Positions 1 through 8,550 are shown, numbered from the stretch's first letter. The stretch is DNA of 35,598 bases from Chersky-822 sp035509195 (GCA_035509195.1 DATJLT010000375.1:1-35598); one strand, 5' to 3'. Numbers and translations: made by a program. Notes: generated from the letters alone by a model not told the origin.

Positions 1-408
<408 letters not shown>

Positions 409-546
409 TCTACTCTTGCTCGCGTCCGGATAGTGCTGTTCTGACAGTACGAGTCCGGACGGCGGCTGAATGATTGTTGCGCGTCCACTGTGCGGTTCTC
501 GAGATGCGGTCGGATTGCTTTAGAGGCAGTTCAACATCTCAATAGT
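409..546 (+). other. 23S-5S rRNA internal spacer with processing stem
   Basis: This spacer between 23S and 5S holds no tRNA that I can see. An inverted repeat, CGTCCGGA at 423-430 with TCCGGACG at 454-461, encloses a second stem-loop (GTGCTGT near 433, ACAGTAC near 444). This is the usual form of a transcribed rRNA spacer stalk cleaved during maturation. The processing role is inferred. Confidence 0.6.
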
Positions 547-666
547 GTTTCGGTGGCTATGGCGAAGGGGAAACACCCGGTCCCATTCCGAACCCGGAAG
601 TTAAGCCCTTCAGCGCCGATGGTACTGCACGGGGGACCGTGTGGGAGAGTAGGACGCCGCCGGACA
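547..666 (+). rRNA. 5S ribosomal RNA
   Basis: The gene is about 120 nt. The 5' segment GTTTCGGTGGC (547 onward) pairs with the 3' segment GCCGCCGGAC near 656. The conserved interior TCCGAACCCGGAAG (587 onward) and GCGCCGATGGTACTGC are present, as is GGGAGAGTAGG near the end. It lies downstream of 23S in the same transcription unit. The ends are set by helix I pairing and may be off by one or two bases. Confidence 0.96.
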
Positions 667-675
667 TCTTCCCGA

Positions 676-709
676 AGGGCCGTCGCATGCGACGGCCCTC
701 GGTGTTTTG
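676..709 (+). terminator. rRNA operon intrinsic terminator
   Basis: A perfect 24-bp palindrome lies at 676-699 (arm AGGGCCGTCGCA). It is followed by CGGTGTTTTGT, giving a very stable GC-rich hairpin and a short T-run 10 bp after the 5S end. This is a textbook factor-independent terminator for the rRNA operon. Confidence 0.9.
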
Positions 710-745
710 TCTATAGGTGTCTGGTGTGATTGGTGGAGATCATCG

Positions 746-2887
746 GTGACAAGTGGCGCTGACGAGCCGTCGGCAAAACGCCCGCAGTCCGACGGCCAGA
801 GCGACGGCAGCGGACGTGGCGACGGCAGCGGACGCGGTGGTGGCCGGGACAGCACGTCGAGAGGCAATGGCGCCAAAGGCCGACCTCCAGGTCTTGGCAG
901 GCGACAGTCGACCGGAAGCGACCGACCGTCGGCTGGTGGCGATGAGCAGGCAGCCGGGGGCCGCAGGCGTCCCGGCAGGGGCGGCAGTGCGTTCGACAAC
1001 CGGCCAGGGAATGGGCAGCGGCAAGGCGGACGCACCTACGGGGCTACCGGGGCGAGGCCTTCTGGAGGTGGTCGCTCAGGAGGCGGCAACTCGGGCGCCG
1101 CGCCGGGCCGCTGGGAGAGGGACTCACGGGAGCCTGGTCAGGGATCGGGACGTGGCGACTACGGCTCGCGTTCGCGGAAGGCGGACGAGGGTCCGGGTGA
1201 CGAGCGCAGGGGCGCTCGGGCTACGTCGGCGTACGGTTCTCGCGGCGACTCACGTGGCGGAGATTCGCGTGGCGGAGATTCGCGTGGCGGAGTGTCACGT
1301 GGCGGGGGACCGCGCGGCGGCTCACGTCCGCCGTCTCGGTTCGGCTCTCCGCGCAATGACGACTCGCCCGCCCGTGATTCACGCGGTGGTTACTCACGCA
1401 GTGACGATTCGCGCGGTGGTGACCGCCGCGGCAGTGACCGCCGGGGCAATGACTTGAGGAGCGGAACTCCTCGTAGTGGCGGATTTCGCAGCGACTCATC
1501 GTCTGGCGGGGCCGCGCGGAGTGCGAACGGCCGGGGCGGTTCAGACCGCGGCGGTTCAGACCGCGGCGATTCGGGCCGGCGCGGCCCGGCCAGCCGCAAT
1601 CCAGCCTCGACAGGCGAGGGTCGCGACGATCGTGCGCGCCAGTACAGACCCCGCGACGACAGAGCCCGCGACGAGCGGTCGCGCGACGACAGACCCCGCT
1701 ACAACAAGCCACGGTATGACCGGGCGGGGCGCAACGACCGGGCGGAACGCAACGACCGCGCAGAGCGCAACGACAAGCCTCACGCTGACCGGCCGCAGTT
1801 CAAGCGTTCGGAAGGTGGCTACGGCACTCGCTCGGACCGGCCGCGCACCGATTCGCCGCGCTGGGACCGGCCGCGCTCGGACGGGCCGCGCACCGATTCG
1901 CCGCGCTGGGACCGGCCGCGTTCGGATTCGCCACGCTCGGACCGGCCGCGTTCGGATTCGCCGCGCTCGGACCGGCCGCGTTCGGATTCGTCTCGAACAG
2001 GTCGGCCGCGCACGGACAACTCGCGCTCTGGCAGGTCGGCCCCGCGCGGTGAGCGGGACTATCGCTCTCGCGAGCGGGAGGACCGGTCGCGAGAGGGAGG
2101 ACCGAGGCCAGCGAGGACGACAGGGCCTGAACGAAGGGCACCTCGCCTGACCGTGCCCGCGAGCATCACCGCTGATCAGCTCGATCCCGAAGCGAGGGCG
2201 GAGCTTCGGACGCTGCCAGGCGATCTCGCCGAGGCGGTGGCGAGATTCCTGGTGGCGTCGGGCGCTGCCGAGGATCCCGAGCGCGGGTACGACTATGCCG
2301 TCGCCGCACGTGAGCTGGCGGGCCGGGTCGGCGTTGTTCGGGAGACGTGCGGTATCGCTGCCTACCGCGCGGGCAAGTGGGCGGAGGCGCTGGCCGAGTT
2401 GCGGGCCGCCCGCCGGCTTACCGGGCAGGGCAGCTACTTGCCGCTGATGGCGGATTGCGAGCGGGCACTTGGCCGGCTTGACCGTGCGCTTGAGCTCGCG
2501 ACCGGGTCACCGGCCGCCGACCTGAGTCGTGAAACCCAGATCGAGCTCAGGATTGTCGAGTCAGGCATCCGCAGGGATCAGGGGTTCCCTGAGGCTGGCG
2601 TGGTCGCGCTGCAGATACCAGAACTCACCGACAGTCGTCAGCGACCCTGGTCGGCACGGCTGTATTACGCATACGCCGACGCACTGGCCGCTGCCGGCCG
2701 GGAAGAGGAGGCACGAGTCTGGTTCGGCAAGGCGGCCGAGGCTGACGTGGATGGCCAGACCGATGCCGCCGAGCGGCTTGACGACCTGGACCTGCTGGCC
2801 TTCGACGACCTCGAGGCCGACGAAGCCGACGATGCCGACGAAGCTGCCCAGGCCGACGCAGCCGATGAAGATCACGAGGATGGCTGA
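746..2887 (+). CDS. Arg/Gly/Ser/Asp-rich disordered protein with C-terminal TPR-like domain
   Basis: The product is 713 aa. I chose GTG at 746 because GGTGGAGAT (733-740) stands 5 nt upstream. The reading frame is open further upstream only into the terminator. Residues 1 to about 465 are low complexity. They include RGG-box-like repeats near 166-195 (units of DSRGG) and tandem units of the type RPRSDSPRSD near 362-425. Residues about 466-690 form a helical TPR-like domain (TAYRAGKWAEAL-type and YADALAAAGREEEARVWF segments). The last 25 residues are very acidic. Actinobacteria keep TPR proteins in this neighbourhood. The long RGG-like region is unusual and suggests RNA binding or condensation, but that is inference. 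Long ORFs on other frames here are by-products of the repeats. Confidence 0.85.
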   Translation: MTSGADEPSAKRPQSDGQSDGSGRGDGSGRGGGRDSTSRGNGAKGRPPGLGRRQSTGSDRPSAGGDEQAAGGRRRPGRGGSAFDNRPGNGQRQGGRTYGATGARPSGGGRSGGGNSGAAPGRWERDSREPGQGSGRGDYGSRSRKADEGPGDERRGARATSAYGSRGDSRGGDSRGGDSRGGVSRGGGPRGGSRPPSRFGSPRNDDSPARDSRGGYSRSDDSRGGDRRGSDRRGNDLRSGTPRSGGFRSDSSSGGAARSANGRGGSDRGGSDRGDSGRRGPASRNPASTGEGRDDRARQYRPRDDRARDERSRDDRPRYNKPRYDRAGRNDRAERNDRAERNDKPHADRPQFKRSEGGYGTRSDRPRTDSPRWDRPRSDGPRTDSPRWDRPRSDSPRSDRPRSDSPRSDRPRSDSSRTGRPRTDNSRSGRSAPRGERDYRSREREDRSREGGPRPARTTGPERRAPRLTVPASITADQLDPEARAELRTLPGDLAEAVARFLVASGAAEDPERGYDYAVAARELAGRVGVVRETCGIAAYRAGKWAEALAELRAARRLTGQGSYLPLMADCERALGRLDRALELATGSPAADLSRETQIELRIVESGIRRDQGFPEAGVVALQIPELTDSRQRPWSARLYYAYADALAAAGREEEARVWFGKAAEADVDGQTDAAERLDDLDLLAFDDLEADEADDADEAAQADAADEDHEDG
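1240..2016 (+). repeat. Short tandem repeats inside the disordered region of the TPR gene
   Basis: Two in-frame repeat tracts lie inside the gene starting at 746. One is a run of about 15-bp units around 1246-1315 (core GGCGGAGATTCGCGT) encoding DSRGG repeats. The other, about 1835-2000, has units built on GACCGGCCGCG and TCGGATTCGCC, encoding RPRSDSP-like repeats. All units keep the reading frame, so copy number can change without breaking the protein. Confidence 0.8.
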
Positions 2888-2937
2888 CTCAGCCGACCTG
2901 TCGCCACGCCGGGCAACGGACTTGACTCCCGGCGGTA

Positions 2938-3082
2938 GCAGCAATGAAGCGCCAACGATGCTGCTCGGGCAGCCAGTCTGACCGCAACGTTGGCTCAGAG
3001 ATGCTGTTCCTGTGACAATGAAGTTCCACCGTTGCGGTAGCCGTGTATCGGCGAACAGCATCAACGGGCCATGGTTGCTGCT
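2938..3082. repeat. 145-bp four-unit palindromic array, copy 1
   Basis: Four 28-nt units lie at 2938-2965, 2981-3008, 3012-3039 and 3055-3082. Spacers are 15, 3 and 15 nt. Unit 1 starts GCAGCA and ends TGCTGCT. The left end of unit 2 (ACCGCAACG, 2981-2989) pairs perfectly with the right end of unit 3 (CGTTGCGGT, 3030-3038). The layout matches copies 2 and 3 exactly in length. I do not know this family. A MITE, structured RNA or multi-site operator are all possible. Confidence 0.8.
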
Positions 3083-3107
3083 ACGCGCGGCAATATGAGC
3101 CCTTTGT

Positions 3108-3183
3108 CCGCTTCACGCCAACGCCCGCTTCACGCCAACGCCCGTTTCACGCCAACGCCCGCTTCACGCCACACCCGCTTCAG
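3108..3183. repeat. 17-bp tandem repeat, about 4.5 copies
   Basis: The unit CCGCTTCACGCCAACGC occurs at 3108-3124 and 3125-3141. It recurs at 3142-3158 with one change, at 3159-3174 in altered form, and as a partial at 3175-3183. It ends 10 bp before the GNAT start codon and so lies in its leader or promoter. Seventeen is not a multiple of three. Confidence 0.9.
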
Positions 3184-3193
3184 CCATGAAGGC

Positions 3194-3670
3194 ATGAATT
3201 TGAGCAAACCTGACTCATCCGGCCTGGTGCCGCGCCGGGCAACGAACTCGGATCTGCCAGAGATCAGCCGGCTGATCCGCCAGGCCTACGCCAAGTACGC
3301 GGAACGGATGGACAGGCCGCCGGGGCCGGTACTCAAGGACTACGTGGCCGAGACGGAGGCTGGCCAGGTCTGGGTGACGGGGGAACCCATTACCGGAGTG
3401 ATCGTGCTGATCGACATGGGCGACAGCCTGCTGGTCGAGAACGTGGCTGTCGGCCCGGACGTGCAGGGCACAGGCATCGGGCGCGGACTGATGGACTTCG
3501 CCGAGCAGAAGGCCAGGACCGCAGGGCGCCGGCGGGTCACCCTCTATACCCACGAGGTCATGACAGAGAATCTCGCGATCTACCGTCACCTCGGTTACCG
3601 CGAAACAGAACGCCGTACAGAAGACGGTTACCGGCGAGTCTTCATGGAGCGTGCCCTCCCTGACTTGTAG
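3194..3670 (+). CDS. GNAT-family N-acetyltransferase
   Basis: The product is 158 aa with a single GNAT domain over nearly its whole length. The acetyl-CoA binding motif A is visible as VGPDVQGTGIGRGLM (residues about 87-101). It follows the LVENVAV strand and precedes the LYTHEVMTENLAIYRHLGY segment typical of motif B. Such enzymes move acetyl from acetyl-CoA to an amine, and the substrate cannot be read from sequence. GAAGG at 3188-3192 is too close to ATG 3194 but well spaced for TTG 3200, so the true start may be 3200 (156 aa). The gene converges on the DUF1015 gene with a 19-bp gap and no clear terminator. Confidence 0.85.
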   Translation: MNLSKPDSSGLVPRRATNSDLPEISRLIRQAYAKYAERMDRPPGPVLKDYVAETEAGQVWVTGEPITGVIVLIDMGDSLLVENVAVGPDVQGTGIGRGLMDFAEQKARTAGRRRVTLYTHEVMTENLAIYRHLGYRETERRTEDGYRRVFMERALPDL

Positions 3671-3689
3671 CGCCCGAACGGACCAGAAT

Positions 3690-5030
3690 TCAGCCCTCAG
3701 CGAACGAGCGCAGAACCAGGCCCGTTCGCGGTTTCGGAGCGAACGAGGTGGATTTGCGCGGCACTTTCTCGCCGCGAGCGGCGACCGCGTACACGTCGGC
3801 GGGCGACATCGGAGCGCAAAGCACCGCGGTCCCCGTGGCCTCGCAGGCGGCCAGCAGCGCGGCAGAAGCGTCATGATGTACGACCTTGACCAGGCTGTCG
3901 TCATCGGTGAGGCCCCAGAGCTTGCCGATCAGCAGTTCCTGCAGGATCGCCGCGGGCAGTTCGCCCCACTCGGCCGAGTACCCCGCCGGCATCGCGGCGC
4001 GCGCTTGCTCGCGGTCGGGATGGCTGAGCAGATAAGCGTGACCTTCCCCGGCCACCACGAACGCGGGCCCCTCCCCGCTGGCTCTCGCCAACTCGGCCTC
4101 GGCCGCGCCAAGGTCGCCGAAGGGCAGCGCACGCACGGCGAAGGCCCCGGCCGCGAGCTTGGCTGCCTGCTGCACGTCAAGGCCGGGTATCACCCGGTGA
4201 ATTGCCCCGATTCGCGGCGGATAGAGGCCGGAGTCGACGAGCATCGCCAGGCCGTAATCCCACGGGCCTTGCCCGTGCCCGGCGGCGTGCCGGCGGGCAC
4301 GCAACTGGAGGTAGGCCGCATACCTGTGATGTCCGTCGGCGATCAGTGCCTGGCGGGGCGCCAGGTCGGCGGCGATGGCGGCGAGGTCAGCGTGGTCGGT
4401 GATCGCCCACAGCCGGTGCCGCAGCCCGTCAGGGGTCACCGTTTCCGCCAGCGGTGCGGTCGCGGCGACCGCGCCTGCGATCCGGCTAGCCGCGCCGCGG
4501 AAGCCAGGTTCACCCGCCTCTCTGGCTCCCTCGTACAGCAGGAAGATCGGCTCGAGGTTGGCCTGGGTGGCTTCCATGAGCCGCAGCCGCCCCTGTACGG
4601 GTCCTGGCGAGACGTCCTCGTGCGGCAGCACGATCCCGGCCTCAGGCTCTACTAGCCTGAGGCGGCCGATCAGGCCGCGCTGAAGCACGGAAACCCCCGC
4701 GGCCTGCTCGTATACGTAAAGCGCCGGGGCCGGGTCGGCGGCCAAGATCCCCTCGGCCAGCCACTTCCCGAGCAGCGCGGCCGCGTCACCGTACTCCTCT
4801 CCTGGCCGGCCAGGTACCGGACGGGGGAGGATAAGGCGGACAACGTTGTGCGGGTCAGCCGCCATGAGCTGGTCCTCGCTGTCACGGAAGATGACGTCGT
4901 ACGGTGGAGAGGTGACATGGGCGAGCCCGCTCACGCGATCAGGCGCGTATCGGATGCCTCGGAACGGCGCCAGTTCCAGGCCAGCGACCGGCTGGTCATC
5001 CGACGTTGAGTATGACGGAGGGATCTGCAC
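3690..5030 (-). CDS. DUF1015 family protein
   Basis: The product is 446 aa and covers the whole DUF1015 family length. N-terminal LAPFRGIRYAPDRV and VTSPPYDVI, central IADGHHRYAAY, and C-terminal GEKVPRKSTSFAPKPRTGL are the conserved family blocks. The biochemical role is unknown. The HH-containing block and the basic C-terminal motif suggest an enzyme, but that is inference. I chose GTG at 5030 because it is the last plausible start before the conserved LAPFRG block. A TTG at 5048 is the alternative. Either start overlaps or abuts the start of the divergent TPR gene, an oddly tight divergent arrangement. No good ribosome binding site is seen, so the mRNA may be leaderless. Confidence 0.85.
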   Translation of the reverse strand: MQIPPSYSTSDDQPVAGLELAPFRGIRYAPDRVSGLAHVTSPPYDVIFRDSEDQLMAADPHNVVRLILPRPVPGRPGEEYGDAAALLGKWLAEGILAADPAPALYVYEQAAGVSVLQRGLIGRLRLVEPEAGIVLPHEDVSPGPVQGRLRLMEATQANLEPIFLLYEGAREAGEPGFRGAASRIAGAVAATAPLAETVTPDGLRHRLWAITDHADLAAIAADLAPRQALIADGHHRYAAYLQLRARRHAAGHGQGPWDYGLAMLVDSGLYPPRIGAIHRVIPGLDVQQAAKLAAGAFAVRALPFGDLGAAEAELARASGEGPAFVVAGEGHAYLLSHPDREQARAAMPAGYSAEWGELPAAILQELLIGKLWGLTDDDSLVKVVHHDASAALLAACEATGTAVLCAPMSPADVYAVAARGEKVPRKSTSFAPKPRTGLVLRSFAEG

Positions 5031-5032
5031 AT

Positions 5033-5524
5033 ATGTCAGAAGGATCAACAGGCGGCAAGGATTCCCGCCAGGCAGGAATGCCTGGCAAAGAACAGGCAGT
5101 CCGTCAGGCTGGCCCTCCGGCGACCGACTGCGGTCCGCCTGACGATACGTACGATTTGTACCGCCGCGGCCTTGATCTGCTCGACAAGGGCAGCGCGGCC
5201 GCTGCGGCGCAGCTACTTCAGCGGGCGTCGGCTGCCGAGCCAGAGTCGCGCAGCATCCTCGAGGCGCTCGGCCGCGCGCAGTTCGGTACCAAGCACTACG
5301 AGGCCGCGGCCGGCAGCTTCCGGCGGATCGTGGACGCCAGCCCCACGGACGACTACGCGCAATTCGGTCTCGGGCTTGCCTTGTCTCGCAGCGGTGACCA
5401 CAGCGCTGCGGCCGAGCATCTCGCTCTGGCTGCCGCGATGCGCCCGGACCTGCGCCACTACACCGAGGCCCTGCGCAGCGTGCGGGCGACGCTCAGGGCC
5501 AGGAATCTCGCCGATGGCCAGTGA
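5033..5524 (+). CDS. Small tetratricopeptide-repeat protein (Rv1691-like position)
   Basis: The product is 163 aa. A hydrophilic stretch of about 40 residues is followed by three TPR-like helical hairpins: YDLYRRGLDLLDKGSAAAAAQ, ILEALGRAQFGTKHYEAAAGSF and AQFGLGLALSRSGDHSAAAEHL. ATG at 5033 has GGAGGG (5017-5022) 10 nt upstream. It is cytoplasmic and probably a protein-protein adaptor, with no catalytic motif. Its stop codon lies inside the start of the HAD phosphatase gene (11-bp overlap), so the two are translationally coupled. In Mycobacterium a TPR gene (Rv1691) likewise precedes the phosphatase Rv1692. Confidence 0.88.
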   Translation: MSEGSTGGKDSRQAGMPGKEQAVRQAGPPATDCGPPDDTYDLYRRGLDLLDKGSAAAAAQLLQRASAAEPESRSILEALGRAQFGTKHYEAAAGSFRRIVDASPTDDYAQFGLGLALSRSGDHSAAAEHLALAAAMRPDLRHYTEALRSVRATLRARNLADGQ

Positions 5525-6542
5525 CCGCAAGACCAATAGGCCGCCAATAAGCACCGGCTACGACGTCGCTCTCCTTGACCTCGATGGTGTTGTTTACACA
5601 GGCCATGGCGCCGTACCAGGAGCTGTACCGGCCCTCGCCGCCGCGCGGGCCGCGGGGATGCGACTGGCGTTCGTGACGAACAATGCCTCGCGCACGCCGT
5701 CAGCCGTCGCCGCGCACCTGACGAGGCTGGGCGTGCCCGCTACATCCGATGACGTGGTGACCTCGGCGCAGGCGGCGGCGACGCTCATCGCCAGCAAGGT
5801 GCCGCCAGGCTCCGCGGTGCTTGTGGCCGGGGCGACGGGTCTGCGGATGGCGCTGCGTGCCCGTGGCCTTCGTCCGGTCTCTGTCGCCGCCGACAAGCCT
5901 GCCGCCGTGGTGCAGGGGTTCAACCCGGAAATCGGATACGGCCAGCTCGCCGAGGCCGCGATCGCCGTACGCAACGGCGCCCTGTTCGTGGCCTCCAACG
6001 CGGACCTGACGATTCCTTCGCCGCGCGGACTTCAGCCAGGCAACGGCTCGATGATCCAGGTGATCGTCTCCGCTACCGGCGTAGCGCCTGAGGTGGCGGG
6101 CAAGCCAGAGCCGCCGCTGCACAGGGAGGCCGTCGAGCGGACAGGAGCGAAACGCCCGCTGGTCGTCGGCGACCGCCTGGACACCGACATCGAGGGCGCG
6201 TTCCGCGGCGGTGCCGACAGCCTGCTCGTGCTCACGGGCGTGAGCACGCCTCGCGAGACCGTGCTCGCGCCGCCCTCGCAGAGGCCGACGTATATCTCAG
6301 GGGACCTGTCCGGCCTGCTGCAAGACCAGCCAGTCATCAGCGAACTGCCAGGCAGCACGTCAGAGCGGAGCTGGGGCGGCTGGACCGCGAGCCGGCCCTC
6401 GCCCGGTGACCCGATCGAACTGGCCGGCTACGGAGATCCGGTCGACGGACTTCGCGCCCTGTGCGCGCTGGCCTGGTCCGCAGGGCAGGTCAACGCGGAA
6501 ATCGCTGGTCCGGCCCTGAAGGTACTGGAAACCTCGTTCTGA
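5514..6542 (+). CDS. HAD-superfamily phosphatase, NagD type (Rv1692-like glycerol-3-phosphate phosphatase)
   Basis: The product is 342 aa. HAD motif I is LLDLDGVVYTG near residue 20 (nucleophile Asp plus acid/base Asp), motif II is FVTNNAS, and motif III/IV is VVGDRLDTDIEGA. The cap between motifs II and III is of the IIA (NagD/AraL) kind. The M. tuberculosis relative Rv1692 dephosphorylates glycerol 3-phosphate in lipid turnover. Equivalence here rests on similarity and gene order. The start ATG 5514 overlaps the TPR gene by 11 bp. In mycobacteria the next genes are Rv1693 and tlyA. Here those lie 6.3 kb further on, beyond an inserted block. The C-terminal extension after residue about 280 is typical of actinobacterial members. 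Confidence 0.88.
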   Translation: MASDRKTNRPPISTGYDVALLDLDGVVYTGHGAVPGAVPALAAARAAGMRLAFVTNNASRTPSAVAAHLTRLGVPATSDDVVTSAQAAATLIASKVPPGSAVLVAGATGLRMALRARGLRPVSVAADKPAAVVQGFNPEIGYGQLAEAAIAVRNGALFVASNADLTIPSPRGLQPGNGSMIQVIVSATGVAPEVAGKPEPPLHREAVERTGAKRPLVVGDRLDTDIEGAFRGGADSLLVLTGVSTPRETVLAPPSQRPTYISGDLSGLLQDQPVISELPGSTSERSWGGWTASRPSPGDPIELAGYGDPVDGLRALCALAWSAGQVNAEIAGPALKVLETSF

Positions 6543-6671
6543 CCTTGCCGTGCGCTGAAATAAAATCAGCCTCAGGTCTGATGCGGATCGCCCCTCTGGC
6601 CGACGCGGATGAGGCAGGCTGAAGGCCACACTGATCAGGCTGGCCTGCAGTCGGCAGGAAAGGACAATCTC

Positions 6672-7616
6672 ATGATTGAGGCACGAGGCCTCACCAAGAA
6701 ATACGGCGAAACGGTCGCTGTGGACAACTTGTCGTTCGAGGTCGAGCCGGGCAAGATAACCGGCTTTCTCGGCCCGAATGGCGCTGGCAAGACAACTACG
6801 ATGCGCTTGATCCTCGGCCTTGACCGGCCGACGGGCGGCACCGTCAAGGTGAACGGCAAGAACCTGAGCCAGCTCGCCTGGCCGATGCGAGAGGTCGGCG
6901 CGCTCCTTGACGCGAAGGCCGTTCACGGCGGGCGAAGCGCCTACAACCACCTGCTGTGCCTTGCCCAGACCAATAACCTGCCCAAGCGCCGCGTTCATGA
7001 GGTGCTTGACCTGGTTGGCCTGCACGACGTGGCCCGCAAGCGCACCAAGGGCTTCTCGCTCGGCATGGGACAGCGTCTCGGCATCGCGGCGGCACTGCTC
7101 GGCGACCCGAGCATCCTCATGTTTGATGAGCCGGTCAACGGGCTGGACCCCGAGGGAATTTTGTGGATAAGGAACTTGATGAAGGCACTGGCCGCGGAAG
7201 GCCGTACCGTCTTCGTCTCGAGCCACCTGATGTCAGAAATGGAATACACCGCCGATGACCTGATCGTGATCGGCCGGGGCAAGCTGATCGCGCAGAGCAC
7301 GATCTCAGAGTTCATCGCCGCCAACAGCCAGCAATCGGTCAAGGTCAGCACGCCTCAGCGGTCGGAGCTGACCGCCGCCGTCACGGCGGCCGGAGCCACC
7401 GTACGCGACGACGCGGACGGCAAGCTGGTCGTGCTCGGGCTGACCCCGGCAGAGGTCGGCGACCTGGCCTTCGAGCACAACGTCAGGCTGCATGAGCTCG
7501 CGCTCACGCACGCCTCGCTTGAGCAGGCGTTCATGGAGCTGACGGCGGGCAGCGTGGAATTCCAGGCCGGCATGCCTGGCGGGCCTGATGTGCTGGCCTC
7601 GGGGAAGGTGAACTAG
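6672..7616 (+). CDS. ABC transporter ATP-binding protein, BcrA type
   Basis: The product is 314 aa. Walker A is GPNGAGKTT near residue 37, the signature is FSLGMGQRLG, and Walker B is ILMFDEPVNGLDPEG. The LGMGQ form of the signature is usual in the bacitracin/lantibiotic (BcrA-like) exporter subfamily and is not a defect. A C-terminal domain of about 90 residues follows the H-loop (VSSHLMSEM). AGGAAAGGAC (6656-6665) gives a ribosome binding site 6 nt before ATG 6672. The permease gene follows after 2 bp, so the two form an export pair. The substrate is unknown. It may be a peptide, an antibiotic or a membrane lipid. Confidence 0.92.
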   Translation: MIEARGLTKKYGETVAVDNLSFEVEPGKITGFLGPNGAGKTTTMRLILGLDRPTGGTVKVNGKNLSQLAWPMREVGALLDAKAVHGGRSAYNHLLCLAQTNNLPKRRVHEVLDLVGLHDVARKRTKGFSLGMGQRLGIAAALLGDPSILMFDEPVNGLDPEGILWIRNLMKALAAEGRTVFVSSHLMSEMEYTADDLIVIGRGKLIAQSTISEFIAANSQQSVKVSTPQRSELTAAVTAAGATVRDDADGKLVVLGLTPAEVGDLAFEHNVRLHELALTHASLEQAFMELTAGSVEFQAGMPGGPDVLASGKVN

Positions 7617-7618
7617 CG

Positions 7619-8527
7619 ATGACGTCAGTAGCGGCTCACGAGCAACTGGTCGGCGGTGCCGTCGTGCACCATCCGCGCGGCCGGGCCGGGTTCATCGGCA
7701 CGGTGCGATCGGAGTTCACCAAGATCTGGTCGGTCAGGTCCACGTACTGGACGCTGATCGCGATGCTGGTCGTGTGCGTCGGCCTCGGTGCCCTGTTCTC
7801 CTGGGGTGCCACGGAAAGGATTCTGGCGCTCAAGCACGGCGTGACGATAGGCGGTCAGCCCGCACCGCCAGGGGCGCTGGCGGCGCGGGAGGCGAACATC
7901 AGGTCGATGGCCGCTTCGCTCAGCCTGTTCGGGCTGCTGATCGGTCAGCTCGTCATCGTCGTGCTCGGCTCGCTGACCATAACGTCCGAGTACTCCACGG
8001 GGATGATCAGGACATCGCTGGCGGTCATGCCAAGGCGCGGCACGTTCTACGCGGCCAAGGCCATCGTCTTCGGCTTCGTCGCCCTGGTAACCGGCCTGCT
8101 GACCAGCTTCATCGCGTTCTTCCTCGGTCAGCTCATCTTGTCCTCCCAAGACATCAACACCACGCTCGGGCACCACGATGTCTTGCGCACGGTGATCGGC
8201 GGCGGGCTGTTCCTCGCCGTGTGCGGCTTGCTGGCCTTCGGCATCGGAGCGATGCTGCGGCACACGGCCGGCTCGATCTCGACCAGCATCGGGCTGCTGT
8301 TCGTGGTCATGATCCTGGCCGGCTTCCTGCCGAGCCCGCCGAGCGGCTGGTTCGGGCAGACCGACTTCGACAAGTGGATACCGTTCTTCGCCGGCTCTCA
8401 TATCTGGCAGAACGGGCTGGTCGGGGTGCATCCGTTCTCGCCCTGGGTCGGCTTCGGCGTCTTCTGCGCCTATGCCGCAGCGTCGATCATCGGAGGCCTG
8501 ATCCTGTTCGTCCGCCGCGACGCCTGA
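7619..8527 (+). CDS. ABC-2 type transporter permease
   Basis: The product is 302 aa. A short cytoplasmic N-terminus leads into FTKIWSVRSTYWT, a motif common at the start of ABC-2 permeases, then six hydrophobic segments. They begin near residues 42, 102, 155, 195, 223 and 275. The gene starts 2 bp after the ATP-binding gene and shares its transcript. GGAAGGTGAA just upstream of ATG 7619 serves as its ribosome binding site. It forms the membrane channel of the BcrA-like exporter. The transcript ends at the hairpin at 8551-8592. Confidence 0.9.
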   Translation: MTSVAAHEQLVGGAVVHHPRGRAGFIGTVRSEFTKIWSVRSTYWTLIAMLVVCVGLGALFSWGATERILALKHGVTIGGQPAPPGALAAREANIRSMAASLSLFGLLIGQLVIVVLGSLTITSEYSTGMIRTSLAVMPRRGTFYAAKAIVFGFVALVTGLLTSFIAFFLGQLILSSQDINTTLGHHDVLRTVIGGGLFLAVCGLLAFGIGAMLRHTAGSISTSIGLLFVVMILAGFLPSPPSGWFGQTDFDKWIPFFAGSHIWQNGLVGVHPFSPWVGFGVFCAYAAASIIGGLILFVRRDA

Positions 8528-8550
8528 CCTTCGGGGCCTGACGGCGTGCG

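Larger units (their letters stand above)
2888..3193. other. Gene-free stretch: one 145-bp palindromic array plus a 17-bp tandem repeat
   Basis: This is the spacer between the TPR gene and the GNAT gene. Bases 2938-3082 are one copy of the dispersed 145-bp element, and 3108-3183 are a 17-bp tandem repeat that runs up to the GNAT start. A reading frame in phase with the GNAT gene is open back to an ATG at 3071. However, it passes through the repeats and encodes a biased, unconserved-looking sequence, so I treat it as non-coding. Confidence 0.7.

Noticed and set aside
409..546. tRNA gene in the 23S-5S spacer
   Set aside because: No cloverleaf or T-arm motif is visible. The spacer folds as a simple processing stem.
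610..1783. Long open frames on both strands across the Arg-rich TPR gene
   Set aside because: They arise from high GC and tandem repeats. Only the frame from 746 has a ribosome binding site and runs into a folded domain.
3651..4655. 334-aa plus-strand frame opposite the DUF1015 gene
   Set aside because: It is antisense to a clear family member, has no recognisable domain and shows typical high-GC shadow composition.
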